8,530 nt of DNA from CAYJAP01 sp964368425 (lineage in GTDB: Bacteria > Bacillota > Clostridia > Christensenellales > UBA1242), in assembly GCA_964368425.1 (NCBI GenBank), contig CAYJAP010000029.1:1-8530 (forward strand), in the 5' to 3' direction. Both the position numbers and the translations under genes were made by a program. The notes beneath the pieces were generated by a model that made no database searches, was not told the origin of the DNA, and was given only the letters and a program-made list of their open reading frames with translations. Shown here piece after piece: positions 7,801-8,530 of the stretch; position 1 is the stretch's first letter, and every line of letters begins with the position of its first letter.

Positions 7801-8377
7801 TATTCTGGCGAGCGGTGAAAACATCAACATTTTAGTGCTGGATACTGAAGTTTATAGTAACACTGGAGGACAGGCGAGCAAAGCAACTCCTATGGGCGCG
7901 GTAGCAAAATTTGCAAGCAAAGGAAAACTTACCCGTAAAAAAGACTTGGCATTAATGGCGACCACCTACAAAGATGTGTACGTAGCAAAAGTATCGATGG
8001 GTGCAAACATGAACCAATTTCTCAAAGCTGTACAAGAAGCAGAAGCGTACGATGGCGTGTCTTTAATTATCGCGTACGCACCTTGTATAAATCACGGAAT
8101 CAATCTGTCTAACAGTCAGGACGCGATGAAAAAAGCTGTGGAGACTGGCTACTGGCAGTTGTTTAGATATAACCCTACTCTACGTGAACAAGGTAAAAAT
8201 CCATTCATACTGGACAGCACTCCGACAGGAGAATATATGGATTTTGTGAAGAGCGAAAACCGATACAATTCACTAATTAAGAAAGAACCTGCCAGAGCAG
8301 AAGAGTTATTACAGCAGGCAAAGAAACACGCTCAAGAAACTTTTGAGACATATAAAAAGTTGAGCGAAGAAGAATAA
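4895..8377 (+). CDS. nifJ: Pyruvate:ferredoxin (flavodoxin) oxidoreductase, 1160 aa
   Basis: The enzyme oxidatively decarboxylates pyruvate with CoA to acetyl-CoA and CO2 and reduces ferredoxin or flavodoxin in the cytoplasm. All parts of the single-chain enzyme are fused. The N-terminal domain has YPITPSSTMAE (26-36), with Thr29, Glu62 and Arg112 matching pyruvate-site residues of the Desulfovibrio africanus enzyme. GYGGDGTVSANK (422-433) belongs to the CoA-binding domain. Two CxxCxxCxxxCP motifs (Cys686/689/692/696 and Cys738/741/744/748) bind two clusters. Cys804, Cys807, Cys832 and Cys1064 are the proximal-cluster ligands. GGDGWAYDIG (954-963) and DTEVYSNTGGQ (983-993) bind thiamine diphosphate and metal through Asp956, Thr984 and Asn989. 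ATG 4895 is chosen because AAGGAG lies five bases upstream and the protein then starts MKKVTIDGN as expected; the in-frame ATG at 4847 lacks such a site. It is transcribed alone, from its own promoter to a terminator. Confidence 0.98.
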   Translation: MKKVTIDGNSAAAEIAYFLSDIAAIYPITPSSTMAEIVDEKSADGELNAFGERVKVVEMQSEGGASGAVHGAASGGALTTTFTSSQGLLLMIPNMYKIAGELLPTVFHVAARTIATHALSIFGDHSDVMAARQTGFAMLASASVQEAMDMALISHLSTLKSSVPFLHFFDGFRTSHEINTINNLDKDKIVAMLPMDKIAEFRKRGLSSSHPHQQGTSQTPDIFFQNREACNKFYADVPQIVEKTMNEFYKVFGRKYKLFDYIGSPTAENILVVMGSGAETSESTISYLNKKHGGNYGVLKVRLYRPFSVKHLLSALPKTVKRICVLDRCKEPGSAGEPLYKDVCSALLESGKTNIKVVGGRYGLGSFEFNPSMVKAVLDNLTSEKPKNDFTIGITDDVTKTSLKISTEITLDNKGTACKFFGYGGDGTVSANKNSIKIIGNNTNLYGQAFFEYDSKKSGNATITNLRFGDKEIKEPFLPNNLDFVACHNQTYITKFNLTKGLKENGIFLLNTNWNLNDLNTLMPPTLKKEIAKKKIRVYTINASGIANELGLGSKINLIMQSAFFKLIDIIPFNKAKSEMKAYAKQSYGSKGEKILEMNYAAVDSAEKHLQELHYPASWTNAKDSIKAEKQHNEYYKKFIDPIQRLDGDKLPVSSFDVRGFVPTDTAKLEKRGIAEQMPCWLSGKCIQCNMCSFVCPHAAIRPYLTKDLSNKPDSLETLPATAEKDKTFVIQVSPFDCTGCGLCSKICPTKALMMTPMEEAIKEQKINYDYISKQETVKSAVFKPNTVKGSQFNKPYFEFSGACAGCGETPYIKVVSQLFGDRMVVANATGCSSIYGGSSPTCPYAKDPAGRGIAWANSLFEDNAEFGYGIKLSLTIKKKRLEKLLTEVTPLCSAEAQKTIRAYLSATTPETQITLSNQIKKLLPLQKKVSLDKLREIDAVIDSAMDQSVWIIGGDGWAYDIGFGGLDHILASGENINILVLDTEVYSNTGGQASKATPMGAVAKFASKGKLTRKKDLALMATTYKDVYVAKVSMGANMNQFLKAVQEAEAYDGVSLIIAYAPCINHGINLSNSQDAMKKAVETGYWQLFRYNPTLREQGKNPFILDSTPTGEYMDFVKSENRYNSLIKKEPARAEELLQQAKKHAQETFETYKKLSEEE

Positions 8378-8432
8378 TTTATGTAACAAAAAAAGAAAGA
8401 CTTCATATTAACTTTGTACTACTACTAATTCT

Positions 8433-8458
8433 AAATCAGGCTATCTGCCTGATTTTTT
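8433..8458 (+). terminator. Rho-independent terminator after nifJ
   Basis: AAATCAGGC (8433-8441) pairs perfectly with GCCTGATTT (8447-8455) around a five-base TATCT loop. The run of six T residues (8453-8458) forms the end of the stem and the start of the U tract. It lies 55 bases after the nifJ stop; those 55 bases hold an A-rich stretch and no gene. On the minus strand the hairpin is not followed by a T run, so it should act in one direction. The remaining bases to 8530 are T-rich with no supported feature. Confidence 0.88.
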
Positions 8459-8530
8459 ATTGCAGAAATTAATTATATACAACGTTGATTTGCTCTTTCT
8501 TTCCATATTGTTTTTTACTTTTTATTTTTC

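Noticed and set aside
8469..8530. Minus-strand frame open from the right edge to a TAA at 8469, possibly the 3' end of a convergent gene with a Lys-rich tail.
   Set aside because: Only about 20 codons are visible in T-rich DNA, where such an open stretch is expected by chance. No motif or minus-strand terminator supports it.

Overview
The window looks like chromosomal DNA of a low-GC, anaerobic, Gram-positive-type bacterium, probably Clostridia or a related uncultured Bacillota lineage. Four things point there: AT-rich intergenic DNA, strong purine-rich Shine-Dalgarno sites, a single-chain pyruvate:ferredoxin oxidoreductase, and the long clostridial form of glutamyl-tRNA synthetase. The standard bacterial code fits: TGA ends truA and TAA or TAG end the other complete genes. 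No tRNA, rRNA, CRISPR array, insertion sequence or phage gene was seen.

Minus strand, positions 4680 down to 1: four genes run in one direction. truA (tRNA pseudouridine synthase) comes first. After an 80-base gap with a near-consensus sigma-A promoter come a membrane-anchored protein of unknown function (345 aa), a predicted lipoprotein of unknown function (419 aa), and gltX, which is cut by the left edge after 517 codons. The last three genes are packed with 8-base gaps, and each upstream stop codon is part of the next gene's ribosome binding site. Two cell-surface proteins are therefore embedded between two tRNA-function genes and probably translationally coupled to gltX. These two proteins are the least explained part of the window.

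Positions 4681 to 4894 form a divergent promoter region. On the plus strand, a strong promoter (TTGACT, 18 bp, TATAAT) drives nifJ through a leader of about 94 bases that holds a short tandem repeat. On the minus strand, a clear -10 box with a poor -35 lies just ahead of truA.

Positions 4895 to 8377 carry nifJ, a complete 1160-aa pyruvate:ferredoxin (flavodoxin) oxidoreductase. It keeps the pyruvate, thiamine diphosphate, CoA and three [4Fe-4S] cluster signatures. A 9-bp hairpin followed by six T residues ends the unit, so nifJ appears to be transcribed alone. The enzyme would link pyruvate breakdown to acetyl-CoA and reduced ferredoxin. Nothing in the sequence ties it functionally to the minus-strand genes beyond the shared promoter region.
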